A DNA stretch of 37,367 nucleotides from Sneathiella sp. (GCF_029233945.1 NZ_JARGOQ010000036.1:1-37367); one strand, 5' to 3'; shown: positions 9,560 through 17,817, counted from the first letter of the stretch. The notes: generated by a model from the sequence alone, not told the origin. Translations and numbers: made by a program.

Positions 9560-9682
9560 ATTTAGCTCTGTTCCATTCGCGACGATTGTTCACAATGAAA
9601 GATATAGGTCTAACATCAACAAATTATGACAAAAGACATGTTTTATCAGTGTTTTTTCATCGTTTCACGTATCGCGGACGGT

Positions 9683-10111
9683 TCACTTAACTTTTGTCCA
9701 TGTCTGCGTTTTGCAAAACATCAGGACGCATCCCTTCACATCCAGGGTGGTCGGGTTCACCAGGGTCAGGGAGGAGGAATAGGTCTTGCCGTCTTCAGGA
9801 TTGTAAATCGTGCCATCATCCCACTCATTCTCGCCGTCCGGCTCAAAGCCGTTGAGCAGCTCCAGCCCGAGAATTTTCCGTCCCCGAAGTTCCGGATTTT
9901 CATTTTTCATATCGGTTTTATCGAGCTTAAACACTGTCTGCGGTTCCTTCAGCCAGACAATTTTTCCGCAGAACTTGTCCCCGCAAGGTTCTATTTTTAC
10001 GCGGCTTTTCCCCTCTACCGTGGACCAGACGCCCGTGATGTCGGCCCGCGCGGGTGAGGTAATGAACAAAAGACTAGCGAGCAGGCTTATGGAAATAAAA
10101 GTTTTTCGCAT
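9683..10111 (-). CDS. Secreted DUF2147 protein
   Basis: This 142-aa protein has a clear signal peptide (MRKTFISISLLASLLFITSPARA, cleavage about residue 23) and a single DUF2147 domain: GVWSTVEGKSRVKIEPC near the start and a C-terminal CVLMFCKTQTW. It has four cysteines after the signal peptide, a possible disulfide set. DUF2147 proteins are small periplasmic beta-rich proteins of unknown function, often next to envelope or lipid genes. It starts 28 nt after the SDR gene stop, so it is probably the last gene of the DUF2066-to-SDR operon. I make no biochemical call. Confidence 0.88.
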   Translation of the reverse strand: MRKTFISISLLASLLFITSPARADITGVWSTVEGKSRVKIEPCGDKFCGKIVWLKEPQTVFKLDKTDMKNENPELRGRKILGLELLNGFEPDGENEWDDGTIYNPEDGKTYSSSLTLVNPTTLDVKGCVLMFCKTQTWTKVK

Positions 10112-10139
10112 ATTACTTACCTAAGATTGGTTGCAGGCG

Positions 10140-10919
10140 TTACAATGTACCCGGGAATGCACCGCCATCCAATAATATATTCTGGCCCGTAATATAGCCG
10201 GCCTTGTCACTGCAAAGAAAAGCACAGGCCGCGCCGAATTCCTCCGCCGTGCCGAAGCGTCCGGCAGGATTTCCGGCGGCGCGTTCTTTGCGGATATCCT
10301 CAATCGGTCGTCCGCTTGATTTTGAAACGGCGTCAAAATTACCGCGCAGGCGGTCGGTATCGAACGGCCCGGGCAGCAGGCCATTGATGGTGACATTATC
10401 GATCACCGTCTTGCGGGCGATCCCGGCGACGAATCCGGTCAGTCCTGCCCGCGCCCCGTTGGAAAGGCCGAGTATATCGATCGGCGCCTTCACCGCGCTT
10501 GAGGTGATATTGATGATCCGGCCGAATTTACGCGCGCGCATCCCGTCAACGGTCGCCTTGATCAGCTCGATCGGAGTCAGCATATTGGCGTTCAGGGCCT
10601 TCTGCCAGTCATCGAGTGTCCAGTCATGAAAATCACCGGTCGGCGGTCCTCCGGCATTATTGATCAGGATGTCCGGCTCGGGACAGGCCGCGAGCACCTC
10701 CGCGCGGCCTTCCGGAGAGGTGATATCGCCGGCAATCGCCTTCACCTCCACCGGGGAATTCGCGCGAATATGATCGGCGGTTTCCTCCAATGTGCCTTGG
10801 GTCCTGGCTGTAATCACCAGATTGACGCCTTCTGCGGCCAAAGCCTCCGCACAGCCGCGGCCAAGCCCCTTGCTGGAGGCGCAGACAATCGCCCATTTCC
10901 CTGAAATTCCCAGATCCAT
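10140..10919 (-). CDS. Atypical short-chain dehydrogenase/reductase lacking the catalytic Tyr and Lys
   Basis: The 259-aa protein has the Rossmann fold of the SDR family. The cofactor loop is CASSKGLGRG (13-22) in place of TGxxxGxG, NNAG is at 87-90, and Ser140 lies in NITSS. Where the active site should read YxxxK it reads SNGAR (153-157), so both Tyr and Lys are replaced. This matches the FabG-like subgroup described as lacking a perfect catalytic tetrad. The C-terminal cofactor-loop region (GLLPGPFDT) and GQNILLDGG ending are normal. It starts 4 nt after the hda stop with AAGGA inside the hda 3' end, so it is translated from the same message. The substrate is unknown; it may bind without conventional reduction. 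Confidence 0.88.
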   Translation of the reverse strand: MDLGISGKWAIVCASSKGLGRGCAEALAAEGVNLVITARTQGTLEETADHIRANSPVEVKAIAGDITSPEGRAEVLAACPEPDILINNAGGPPTGDFHDWTLDDWQKALNANMLTPIELIKATVDGMRARKFGRIINITSSAVKAPIDILGLSNGARAGLTGFVAGIARKTVIDNVTINGLLPGPFDTDRLRGNFDAVSKSSGRPIEDIRKERAAGNPAGRFGTAEEFGAACAFLCSDKAGYITGQNILLDGGAFPGTL

Positions 10920-10923
10920 TTTC

Positions 10924-11598
10924 TTATCCTTGTTCTTCCTTGAAGACGTCGCGGAGCAGCGAAATCGTTATTTTTCGTTTTTTGGCGAGGGCGCTCTTGT
11001 CGAGGAGCCTGACGAAGCGCCGGGCCTCGGCAAAGGACCGCTCCAGCCGTTGCGTAATATACTGGACGACATCCGGTGTCACGGCAAGCTGCCTGTCGGA
11101 AAAAAGCTTGACGACAAGCGCCGCAAACAGCGCGTCGTCCGGCTCATGAATACGGGCGACGGGGATTGTCCCAAGACGGGAGGACAGATCCTTGAGTGCT
11201 ACGTTCCATGCGGACGGAACTGTCGCCGTAGTCATCAGCAGGCTGCCGCCCTTCTCCTGTACCAGGTTAAAAAGATGGAGCAACGCCTCCTCATTCATTC
11301 CCGGCCCGGCATTTTCAACGACAAGCGGATGACCTGCAATCTTGCTGATTTCCTCAATGTCGAGATGGCCAAGCTTTTCGGCATTGATAACCCGGGCACC
11401 TGTCCCTGTTTGCCAGACATGGGCAAGGTGGGTTTTGCCCGCGCCGACTGGACCAACCAGAAGCAGGGACCGCATCGGCCAGTCGGGCCATTTATCAATC
11501 CAGGCGACCGCATCCTCATTTGCCGGAGTGACGAGAAAATCCTCCCGTCCCGTGGCCGCGCGAAACTCAAAATTCATTGGAATTTGAGAGGGTTGCAT
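10924..11598 (-). CDS. hda: DnaA-homologous replication regulator (HdaA/Hda-like AAA+ protein)
   Basis: This 224-aa protein resembles the AAA+ domain of DnaA without the DNA-binding domain. Hda with the sliding clamp stimulates ATP hydrolysis on DnaA and so prevents re-initiation. An N-terminal QIPMNF (5-10) fits the clamp-binding motif. Walker A is GPVGAGKT (49-56), and an arginine-finger region LSSRLG is present. Walker B reads LVVENAG, so the usual Asp pair is lost. The longest frame runs to 11703, into the permease gene; I chose ATG 11598 because it keeps the clamp motif, has GAGAG just upstream and starts one base after the permease stop. It is the fourth gene of the DUF2066 operon. Confidence 0.9.
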   Translation of the reverse strand: MQPSQIPMNFEFRAATGREDFLVTPANEDAVAWIDKWPDWPMRSLLLVGPVGAGKTHLAHVWQTGTGARVINAEKLGHLDIEEISKIAGHPLVVENAGPGMNEEALLHLFNLVQEKGGSLLMTTATVPSAWNVALKDLSSRLGTIPVARIHEPDDALFAALVVKLFSDRQLAVTPDVVQYITQRLERSFAEARRFVRLLDKSALAKKRKITISLLRDVFKEEQG

Positions 11599-11599
11599 T

Positions 11600-12697
11600 T
11601 TAGCTCTCAGATTTATCATCAGGATTTGTCGGCGTGGGAGGCGGCGCGCTGTAAAGCGGACTTTGCAGATACTGGTCGATAGCAAACCGGCTAAGGACGC
11701 CAATCACGGCGGCCATGGGAACGGCGATCAGGACACCGACAAAGCCGAACAGGCTGCCGCCCGCGAGCAGGCCGAACATGACCCAGACCGGATGCAGGCC
11801 GACTTTTTCCCCGACCAGATTGGGAACGAGAACATATCCCTCCAGTATCTGGCCGACGATGAAGATACCGATGACAACACCGATAAGGATATAGTCGGGC
11901 CAGAACTGCACCAGCGCCACCCCGGCCGAGGCGATAAAGCCGATAATCGCGCCAACGAAGGGAATAAAGGAGATCAGGCCGGTTACAACCCCGATGACAA
12001 ATCCGAATTCCAGCCCGGTAAACATCAGGGCAACCCCGTAGTAGACCGCAAGCAGCAGGCAGACCGTCGATTGTCCGCGCACAAACCCGGCCAGGACATC
12101 GTCAATTTTCCGGGCCAGCTTCCGGATTTGTTCTGCGTTCTTCTTCGGAAGCCAACTGTCGATCCGCTCAACGATACGGTCCCAGTCCCGAAGGAGATAA
12201 AAGGCAACAACCGGGGATATGACCAGAAGCATGATCATATTCACCACAGCAAGCCCGCCGCCGACAATATTTTCTGAAAGTGCGGCCAGCTTCTTCATCA
12301 GCTCGCCTATATATTGCCCAACTGTTTCGTTGAATTGCGCGTTCTGTTGCCAGTCAGGAACATCGATAAAACGGTCGATGAAAGGCATTAAAAAGCTTCG
12401 GATATTTTCATAATATCCCGGCATATGGTTCATCAGGCCGAGTATCTGGTCGATCATGATGGGCACAAATATGATGAGGGCCAGGTTCACAAAAATCAGG
12501 AAGAGACCAATGATAAGGGCGGTGGCTGCTGTCCGGCTGAGGCCTGCGTTCTCCAACCGGTCCGCGACGGGATCAAGAAAATAGGCGACCGCCATGCCAA
12601 GGACGAACGGCAGCAGGATATCGCTGAGCAGAATCAGAAAAAGGATAAAGGCGACAAGGGCGATGGCCCAAAACCTCATCTGTTGCTTTAACGTCAT
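11600..12697 (-). CDS. AI-2E/PerM family transporter
   Basis: The 365-aa integral membrane protein has two hydrophobic segments at about 10-45, another at about 68-92, a large loop, and a further hydrophobic cluster from about 145 to 345, with LISFIPFVGAIIGF and a GGSLFGFVGVLIAVPMAA ending, the signature of the family. Members have been linked to AI-2 export, Na+/H+ antiport or permease roles, so the substrate cannot be named. It starts 5 nt after the phosphatidyltransferase stop, and its own stop lies 1 nt before the hda ATG, so translation is coupled at both ends. The tail is Pro- and Thr-rich. Confidence 0.92.
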   Translation of the reverse strand: MTLKQQMRFWAIALVAFILFLILLSDILLPFVLGMAVAYFLDPVADRLENAGLSRTAATALIIGLFLIFVNLALIIFVPIMIDQILGLMNHMPGYYENIRSFLMPFIDRFIDVPDWQQNAQFNETVGQYIGELMKKLAALSENIVGGGLAVVNMIMLLVISPVVAFYLLRDWDRIVERIDSWLPKKNAEQIRKLARKIDDVLAGFVRGQSTVCLLLAVYYGVALMFTGLEFGFVIGVVTGLISFIPFVGAIIGFIASAGVALVQFWPDYILIGVVIGIFIVGQILEGYVLVPNLVGEKVGLHPVWVMFGLLAGGSLFGFVGVLIAVPMAAVIGVLSRFAIDQYLQSPLYSAPPPTPTNPDDKSES

Positions 12698-12702
12698 GGA
12701 TT

Positions 12703-13266
12703 TTACGCCCTCTCGCTATTTTGTTGTGACCATTGCAGGATATAGGCGAGGCCCGACAACACCGTCGTCGCCGCGACGATATAGACGAAGAACTCGATAG
12801 CCTCCGCATAGCCTGTCTCGAGCCCCTTGTCCCCCAGCACGATCGCCGCGAGGCTGATCTGGCAGAAGGTATTGAGCTTGCTCAGCTTTGACGGCACGAT
12901 GGTGACATTCAGCTCCAACAGGAATGTCAGGAGTATCGCCCCGACAATCAGGATATCGCGGCTCACCACCAGAATGACAAGCCAGCTTTGTAAATCCTCC
13001 TGTATCCCCAGCGTCACATAGATCGAGACCAGCAATATTTTATCCGCCAGCGGATCCAGATAGGTGCCGAGCGGGGTGACCAGATTGAACTGCTTGGCGA
13101 TCAGGCCGTCAAGCGCGTCAGACGCCCCCGCCAGCAAAAACGTAATAAAGGCGGCATACATCTGGTTGGCGAGGATCAGCCAGACAATAACCGGAACCAT
13201 GATCATCCGGATCAATGTAATCGTGTTGGGGATATTCAAAACCGTTACCAAACCCTGCTGTATCAA
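12703..13266 (-). CDS. CDP-alcohol phosphatidyltransferase (PgsA-like)
   Basis: This 187-aa membrane enzyme should transfer a phosphatidyl group from CDP-diacylglycerol to an alcohol, most likely glycerol-3-phosphate. The family motif runs D50-x2-D53-G54-x2-A57-K58-x8-G67-x3-D71-x3-D75. All acidic residues are present, but the usual Arg after Ala is Lys58. About five hydrophobic segments follow. No ATG precedes the conserved NIPNTITLIR segment: the frame opens at TTG 13266, and TTG 13239 is an equally good start. It begins 22 nt after the DUF2066 stop and ends 5 nt before the permease. Whether this is the housekeeping PgsA or a second paralogue cannot be decided here. Confidence 0.9.
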   Translation of the reverse strand: MIQQGLVTVLNIPNTITLIRMIMVPVIVWLILANQMYAAFITFLLAGASDALDGLIAKQFNLVTPLGTYLDPLADKILLVSIYVTLGIQEDLQSWLVILVVSRDILIVGAILLTFLLELNVTIVPSKLSKLNTFCQISLAAIVLGDKGLETGYAEAIEFFVYIVAATTVLSGLAYILQWSQQNSERA

Positions 13267-13288
13267 ATAAACTCAACGCCTTGGGCAT

Positions 13289-14434
13289 CTATTTTTGATT
13301 GAGCGTCCAATAGCCGCCCTGATCCGCGAGCGCAAGGTCCTGCTGGTCAAGCGCCGCAATGAGCTGATCTGTTCCACCGACAAAGGTGATATACCAGAAG
13401 GCCTTGCTGACGCTGAGGTCCTTAATCGCCGTCGCGCTGACAGCGGAAAGGCCCTTAACCTTGTCCTGCAGCGCGAGCCAGTCCGGCAGGCTGGAAATAG
13501 AGGTGGTGACGGCGAGGGTATTCTCAATGCTGAAATCAAGAACATTCTGCCGTTTCCATTCCTCCTGCATGCGTCCCAGCAGATCGAAGATGACGCTCTG
13601 CATCAGTCCCTCCTCATCCTCGCTCCCTTTATAGGTTTGCAAGGTCGCGGGCTCTGTCTGGCCGACCACATTCCGCGTCACATCCAGGAGCAAGGTGCCG
13701 TCCGTATCGGTGCGCAGGCTCGCGCTGATGATGTCAATCTCCGCCGCGCCATAGTCCTTTCGCAGCTTTTCAAGGGCCACCGTGTCCATATTGAGCGCCT
13801 GACGGGCGTCGATGGCTTTCATATCCTCAAGACTGCCAGACGGGACAATCACCGGGCGCAGGAGCCGTTGGGCCCAGTCATCACGGAGGTTGTACGGCTC
13901 CTGTGGGCGCAATCCATAATCAATGATATCCACCCAGACCGTCCGCCAGGGATTGGGATAATCCCAGAGATAAGCACGGTCCTCGACCAGAAAGACCGGC
14001 AGGACAAGGATCGGCTTGCCGAAGGATTCGGAAAAAGGCAGCATATTCAGGCGCAGCAGCTTGCGGATATCGTCGCGCTTGAACTCATAGGTCAGGTCGG
14101 CAAGATACCGCTTCGCCGAGGTGCGCTCGTTCGAGACCTGGAAAGAGGCGACCATCGGCGTGATGGCGGCATCATCCAGAACCGGCAGGCTGGCATAATA
14201 TGGCGCCGGCACCAGACGGCGCAACAGGGTCTCAAAGGCGCGTTTCTGCCCGTTTCGCACGGCAATCGTGCGCGCCGCCGCGGCAGAGGATGCCGATTCA
14301 TCCACGGCAATATCCCGCACCACGTAGAAATTATCCGCCGCATGGCTTGCAGAAATACTGCCCGCCAGACAGCAAATGGCGATTGCCAAGGCGAAAAGGC
14401 GCGAAAAGATTGGATTTAGCTGTGTATCCGTCAT
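13289..14434 (-). CDS. Secreted DUF2066 protein
   Basis: The 381-aa protein has an N-terminal signal peptide with a hydrophobic core FALAIAICCLAGSIS and probable cleavage after ASHA (about residue 32). The body is a DUF2066 domain: FYVVRDIAVDESASSAAAART, then a region with repeated LPVFLVEDRAYLWDYPNPWR-type strands. The function is unknown; it probably acts in the periplasm. It is the first gene of the operon that continues with the phosphatidyltransferase, permease and hda. It is divergent from purM across 66 bp that must hold both promoters. The stop TAG lies 22 nt before the next start. DUF2066 next to PerM, PgsA-like and Hda genes is a recurrent alphaproteobacterial order, from memory. 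Confidence 0.88.
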   Translation of the reverse strand: MTDTQLNPIFSRLFALAIAICCLAGSISASHAADNFYVVRDIAVDESASSAAAARTIAVRNGQKRAFETLLRRLVPAPYYASLPVLDDAAITPMVASFQVSNERTSAKRYLADLTYEFKRDDIRKLLRLNMLPFSESFGKPILVLPVFLVEDRAYLWDYPNPWRTVWVDIIDYGLRPQEPYNLRDDWAQRLLRPVIVPSGSLEDMKAIDARQALNMDTVALEKLRKDYGAAEIDIISASLRTDTDGTLLLDVTRNVVGQTEPATLQTYKGSEDEEGLMQSVIFDLLGRMQEEWKRQNVLDFSIENTLAVTTSISSLPDWLALQDKVKGLSAVSATAIKDLSVSKAFWYITFVGGTDQLIAALDQQDLALADQGGYWTLNQK

Positions 14435-14500
14435 TGCAAACCACTGGAAAAAAAGTATGTTGGCCCGATCATAGTCATAAACTCGGGTGCAGCATAACTT

Positions 14501-15583
14501 ATGAACAGCGATAGCTCCAAAAAAAGTTACAGCTACAAGGATGCAGGCGTCGATATTGTGGCCGGAAACTCACTGGTTGAGGCCATAAAGCCCCTCGCGG
14601 CCGCCACCAAAAGGTCGGGTGCAGACGCGGATTTGGGCGGTTTCGGCGCTATATTTGATCCGAAAGCGGCAGGTTTCAAGGACCCCCTCCTTATTTCCGC
14701 GACCGATGGCGTTGGCACCAAGCTAAAAATCGCCATTGATATGAACCGCCATGACACCGTCGGCATCGATCTGGTGGCCATGTGTGTGAATGATCTGGTG
14801 GTGCAAGGGGCGGAACCGCTCTTTTTCCTCGATTACTTCGCGACGGGCGGACTTGATGTGAGCGCGGCGCGGGATATTGTTGCCGGGATTGCCGACGGCT
14901 GCAAACAGGCGGGCTGCGCGCTTATTGGCGGGGAAACGGCGGAAATGCCGGGCATGTATGCCAAGGGGGATTATGATCTCGCGGGCTTTACCGTCGGCGC
15001 GGTGGAACGCGATCAGCTCCTGAAGGCCGATAACCTCAATGACGGGGATATGCTGCTCGGTCTTGCCTCCTCCGGGTTACACTCGAACGGCTTTTCGCTG
15101 GTTCGACGGATTGTTGCGGATTTCAATCTCGATTACGCGGCCCCGGCCCCGTTTGATTCTGATGTGACGCTGGGTGATGCCCTGATTGAACCCACACGGA
15201 TTTATGTCAAAAGCTGCCTTGAAGCAGTGCGCGCCGGCCATATCCGCGCGCTCTCCCATATTACCGGCGGCGGTCTTTATGAAAATATCCCCCGCGTGTT
15301 GCCGAAAAACCTGGCGGCGGAGATTGACGCATCAAGCTGGTCCCTGCCCCCGCTCTTTAAATGGCTTGGTGATCTTGGCAATATTAAGCCACGTGAGCTT
15401 GCCACGACCTTTAACTGCGGGCTTGGCATGGTTGTTATCGTCCCTGCCGATAAAGCCGATGCGGCGAAAGAGATGCTGACGGCGGCGGGCGAGACGGTTT
15501 ACCGGATTGGCAAGCTGGTAATGCGCGAAGAGAATGCGGAGCAGGTCATCATCAATGGGCTGGAAGAAAATTGGCAAAGCTGA
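14501..15583 (+). CDS. purM: Phosphoribosylformylglycinamidine cyclo-ligase
   Basis: The 360-aa AIR synthetase closes the imidazole ring in step five of de novo purine synthesis, using ATP. It has the PurM N-terminal domain ([20 protein letters not shown], then [20 protein letters not shown] and [11 protein letters not shown]) and the C-terminal domain with [12 protein letters not shown] and [13 protein letters not shown]. Length is typical. It starts 66 bp from the divergent DUF2066 gene. The last 13 bp overlap purN, which is translated in another frame from a TTG, so the two purine genes are coupled. Confidence 0.97.
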   Translation: MNSDSSKKSYSYKDAGVDIVAGNSLVEAIKPLAAATKRSGADADLGGFGAIFDPKAAGFKDPLLISATDGVGTKLKIAIDMNRHDTVGIDLVAMCVNDLVVQGAEPLFFLDYFATGGLDVSAARDIVAGIADGCKQAGCALIGGETAEMPGMYAKGDYDLAGFTVGAVERDQLLKADNLNDGDMLLGLASSGLHSNGFSLVRRIVADFNLDYAAPAPFDSDVTLGDALIEPTRIYVKSCLEAVRAGHIRALSHITGGGLYENIPRVLPKNLAAEIDASSWSLPPLFKWLGDLGNIKPRELATTFNCGLGMVVIVPADKADAAKEMLTAAGETVYRIGKLVMREENAEQVIINGLEENWQS

Positions 15584-16230
15584 AAGTCGCGGTTTTTATC
15601 TCGTCACGCGGGACCAATATGCAATCGCTCGTCCGGGCGTGCCAGACGCCGGACTTCCCAGCCGAGATTGTCTGCGTGCTGTCCAACAACCTCGAAGCGG
15701 CGGGGCTGAAATTTGCGGCCGAGCACAGTATTCCGACCCGTACCATCGATCACCGTGATTTTGGTGGTCGGGAGGAGTTCGAGGCGGAAATCACCAGCTA
15801 TCTCACGGATCTCGATATCGATCTGATCTGTCTTGCGGGATTTATGCGGCTGCTGACGGCGGATTTCGTCAATCGCTGGCGTGATCGGATCCTCAATATC
15901 CACCCGTCCCTGCTGCCCGCGTTCAAGGGGCTGCATGTGCATGAGCGGGCCATCGAATCCGGGGCTCGTTTTACCGGCTGCACGGTTCATTACGTCCGCC
16001 CGGAGATGGATGACGGGCCGATCATCGCGCAGGCCGCCGTGCCCATCCTGCAAGACGATACGTCCGACAGCCTCGCCCTCCGCATTCTGGAGCAGGAGCA
16101 TAAAATCTATCCGCTGGCGCTGAAGCTGGTCGCGGAAAACCGGGTGAAAATTCATGGCTCCCGCGTGATTATCGAGCGGGCCGACGAACAACCTGACTCT
16201 CTTCTCAATCCGACGCTTGAAAATTTCTGA
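15571..16230 (+). CDS. purN: Phosphoribosylglycinamide formyltransferase (GART), TTG start
   Basis: This 219-aa enzyme transfers a formyl group from 10-formyl-THF to GAR in purine synthesis. Catalytic residues are visible as Asn109 and His111 in [12 protein letters not shown] and Asp147 in EMDDGP, matching E. coli N106/H108/D144. The N-terminus [18 protein letters not shown] is normal for the family but is encoded from TTG at 15571; no in-frame ATG precedes the conserved [13 protein letters not shown] lies about 5 nt upstream, inside purM. The overlap with purM is 13 bp. No terminator is visible after the stop. Confidence 0.95.
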   Translation: MAKLKVAVFISSRGTNMQSLVRACQTPDFPAEIVCVLSNNLEAAGLKFAAEHSIPTRTIDHRDFGGREEFEAEITSYLTDLDIDLICLAGFMRLLTADFVNRWRDRILNIHPSLLPAFKGLHVHERAIESGARFTGCTVHYVRPEMDDGPIIAQAAVPILQDDTSDSLALRILEQEHKIYPLALKLVAENRVKIHGSRVIIERADEQPDSLLNPTLENF

Positions 16231-16298
16231 AATGCTTGTATTTATTGTTCATTAAATCAACCTGAAGATTTCGCGTGAAATATGGATGAGGGACGGTT

Positions 16299-17450
16299 AT
16301 GACATTTAGATCTTGTGCGCAGTACGCTCTTATGGCGATCCTGCTTGTTCTGGCCGCGTGTGACGACAAGAACGATACCGTGAATATCGGGGCGATTTAC
16401 AACCTGACAGGCGGTTTAAGCTCGCTCGGCATTCCCTCATCGGAAGGGGCGGCGCTTGCGGTGGATGTACTGAACGATCGCGGCGGTATTCTCGACAGGG
16501 AAGTCAATCTTGTCCTTGTTGACGGCGAAACCAATGTTGAGGTTATTCCGCAAAAAACGCAGGACCTTATTGATAAAACAACAAATATGCCGGTGATTAT
16601 CGGCATGACGGGCACAGATTCGGCCTTGGCGGCGGCGCGTGTTGCGGCCCAAAATAAACGGGTTTTTATTACCTCGGGCGCGACCTCCCCCTTGCTGCCG
16701 TCGGAGGTGCCGGAATATCTGTTTCTCGCCTGCTATGGCGACAATGTGCAGGCCGCTGCGGCGGCCGAATGGGCTATTTCGGACCTGAAGGTCGGAACCG
16801 CGGCGGTTCTTTATAAATCCGACATGACCTACACCAAACTGATCCGGAAATATTTCGAAGAGGATTTTCAGGAAAAGGGCGGCAAGATCGTTTTCAGTCA
16901 AGGATACACGGCGGATACCCTCGCCGACGTGATTGCCGAGCTCCCTGTTGCCGATCTTATCTATTTTGCCGCCTCCCCCGATGAAGTGATTTCCGGCATT
17001 ACGGCGATCCGCGCAACGGGCTACGAAGGGCCAATCGCCAGCGGTGACGGGTTTGACATTGATGAAAACTGGGACAAGCTTCCGACAGAAAGCAATTCCT
17101 TCTTCACCACCCATGCCGACGTTAGTGCCGACAATACGAACCCGGAGATGATTGCCTTCCGCAAGGCCTTTGCCGACAAATACCCGGATGAAGAGCCAAG
17201 CGCCTTCTCGGCCCTGGCGTATGATGCGGTTATGCTCGTGGCGGCAGCGGCCGAAAAGGCGGGGTCGCTTGACGTGAATGCGATGCGCGACGCCTTATCC
17301 ACATTGCAGGACTATAAGGGGCTGACAGGAACTATTTCCTATGAGAATGGCAGCCGCATCCCGGTCAAGTCCGTGGCTTTGTTCAAGGTGCAGGATGGAA
17401 AGGAAGTTTTTGTCCGTGAATTCATGCCGGACAATGTTCCTGCGCCCTGA
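16299..17450 (+). CDS. Periplasmic binding lipoprotein, branched-chain amino acid ABC type (orphan)
   Basis: The 383-aa protein has a lipoprotein signal peptide: a hydrophobic core and the lipobox LAAC with Cys21 as the acylated residue. The mature part is a type I periplasmic-binding fold (Peripla_BP_6): NIGAIYNLTGGLSSLGIPSSEGAALAV, then VIIGMTGTDSALAA and a C-terminal GLTGTISYENGSR. Such proteins deliver amino acids or related small ligands to LivHMGF-type transporters. No permease or ATPase gene is in the window, so the partner and ligand are unknown. GAGGGA lies about 6 nt before the ATG. It follows purN by 68 bp and probably has its own promoter. Charged Asp/Lys residues follow Cys21; an Asp at +2 would favour inner-membrane retention under the Lol rule of enterics. 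Confidence 0.9.
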   Translation: MTFRSCAQYALMAILLVLAACDDKNDTVNIGAIYNLTGGLSSLGIPSSEGAALAVDVLNDRGGILDREVNLVLVDGETNVEVIPQKTQDLIDKTTNMPVIIGMTGTDSALAAARVAAQNKRVFITSGATSPLLPSEVPEYLFLACYGDNVQAAAAAEWAISDLKVGTAAVLYKSDMTYTKLIRKYFEEDFQEKGGKIVFSQGYTADTLADVIAELPVADLIYFAASPDEVISGITAIRATGYEGPIASGDGFDIDENWDKLPTESNSFFTTHADVSADNTNPEMIAFRKAFADKYPDEEPSAFSALAYDAVMLVAAAAEKAGSLDVNAMRDALSTLQDYKGLTGTISYENGSRIPVKSVALFKVQDGKEVFVREFMPDNVPAP

Positions 17451-17473
17451 TTTACTCTGTGCGCATTGCATGG

Positions 17474-17501
17474 TTGCGGAATGATCAGTTTGCGATAGAC
17501 T
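17474..17501 (+). promoter_or_regulatory. Weak promoter candidate just before the DUF202 gene
   Basis: TTGCGG (17474-17479), a 16-bp spacer and TAGACT (17496-17501) form a weak -35/-10 pair. The -10 ends only 7 nt before the ATG, and no Shine-Dalgarno precedes it. If real, the message would be leaderless or nearly so. Confidence 0.2.
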
Positions 17502-17508
17502 CGAGCCC

Positions 17509-17802
17509 ATGACGGGAGAAATCAAAAAAGTCATCGCTGACCGGCGCAATATCGATACCTTCAAGCTGGCCCTGCACCGCACCGAGCTTGCCAACCGGCG
17601 TACCCTGATGGCCTATGTAAGGACGGCCATTGCCCTTGCGGCCACGTCCTTCGCGTTGATCAAGCTGGTTGACGATAAATGGCTGACCGCCTTGGGCTGG
17701 GGTCTTCTACCAATCACCGCGATTGTCCTTGTGGTCGGTTTTACCGACTATCACCGGGTCAGAAAATCCATTAATGATGAAAAGCATGACGGCGGGCTGT
17801 AG
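17509..17802 (+). CDS. Small DUF202 (YidH-type) membrane protein
   Basis: This 97-aa protein has the DUF202 signature ALHRTELANRRTLMAYVRTAIAL at about 23-45, leading into a first membrane segment, then a second at about 61-81 (GWGLLPITAIVLVVGF), and a charged tail. The function of the family is not established. There is no clear Shine-Dalgarno before the ATG. A hairpin terminator shared with rpsD lies 18 bp after the stop. The 58-bp gap from the binding-protein gene allows either readthrough or its own promoter. Confidence 0.85.
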   Translation: MTGEIKKVIADRRNIDTFKLALHRTELANRRTLMAYVRTAIALAATSFALIKLVDDKWLTALGWGLLPITAIVLVVGFTDYHRVRKSINDEKHDGGL

Positions 17803-17817
17803 CGTCGCCTCATGCAT

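Noticed and set aside
13295-14419. Plus-strand ORF of 374 codons opposite the DUF2066 gene
   Set aside because: It is antisense to a gene with a clear signal peptide and operon position; the composition is Arg/His-rich, as expected of a shadow frame.
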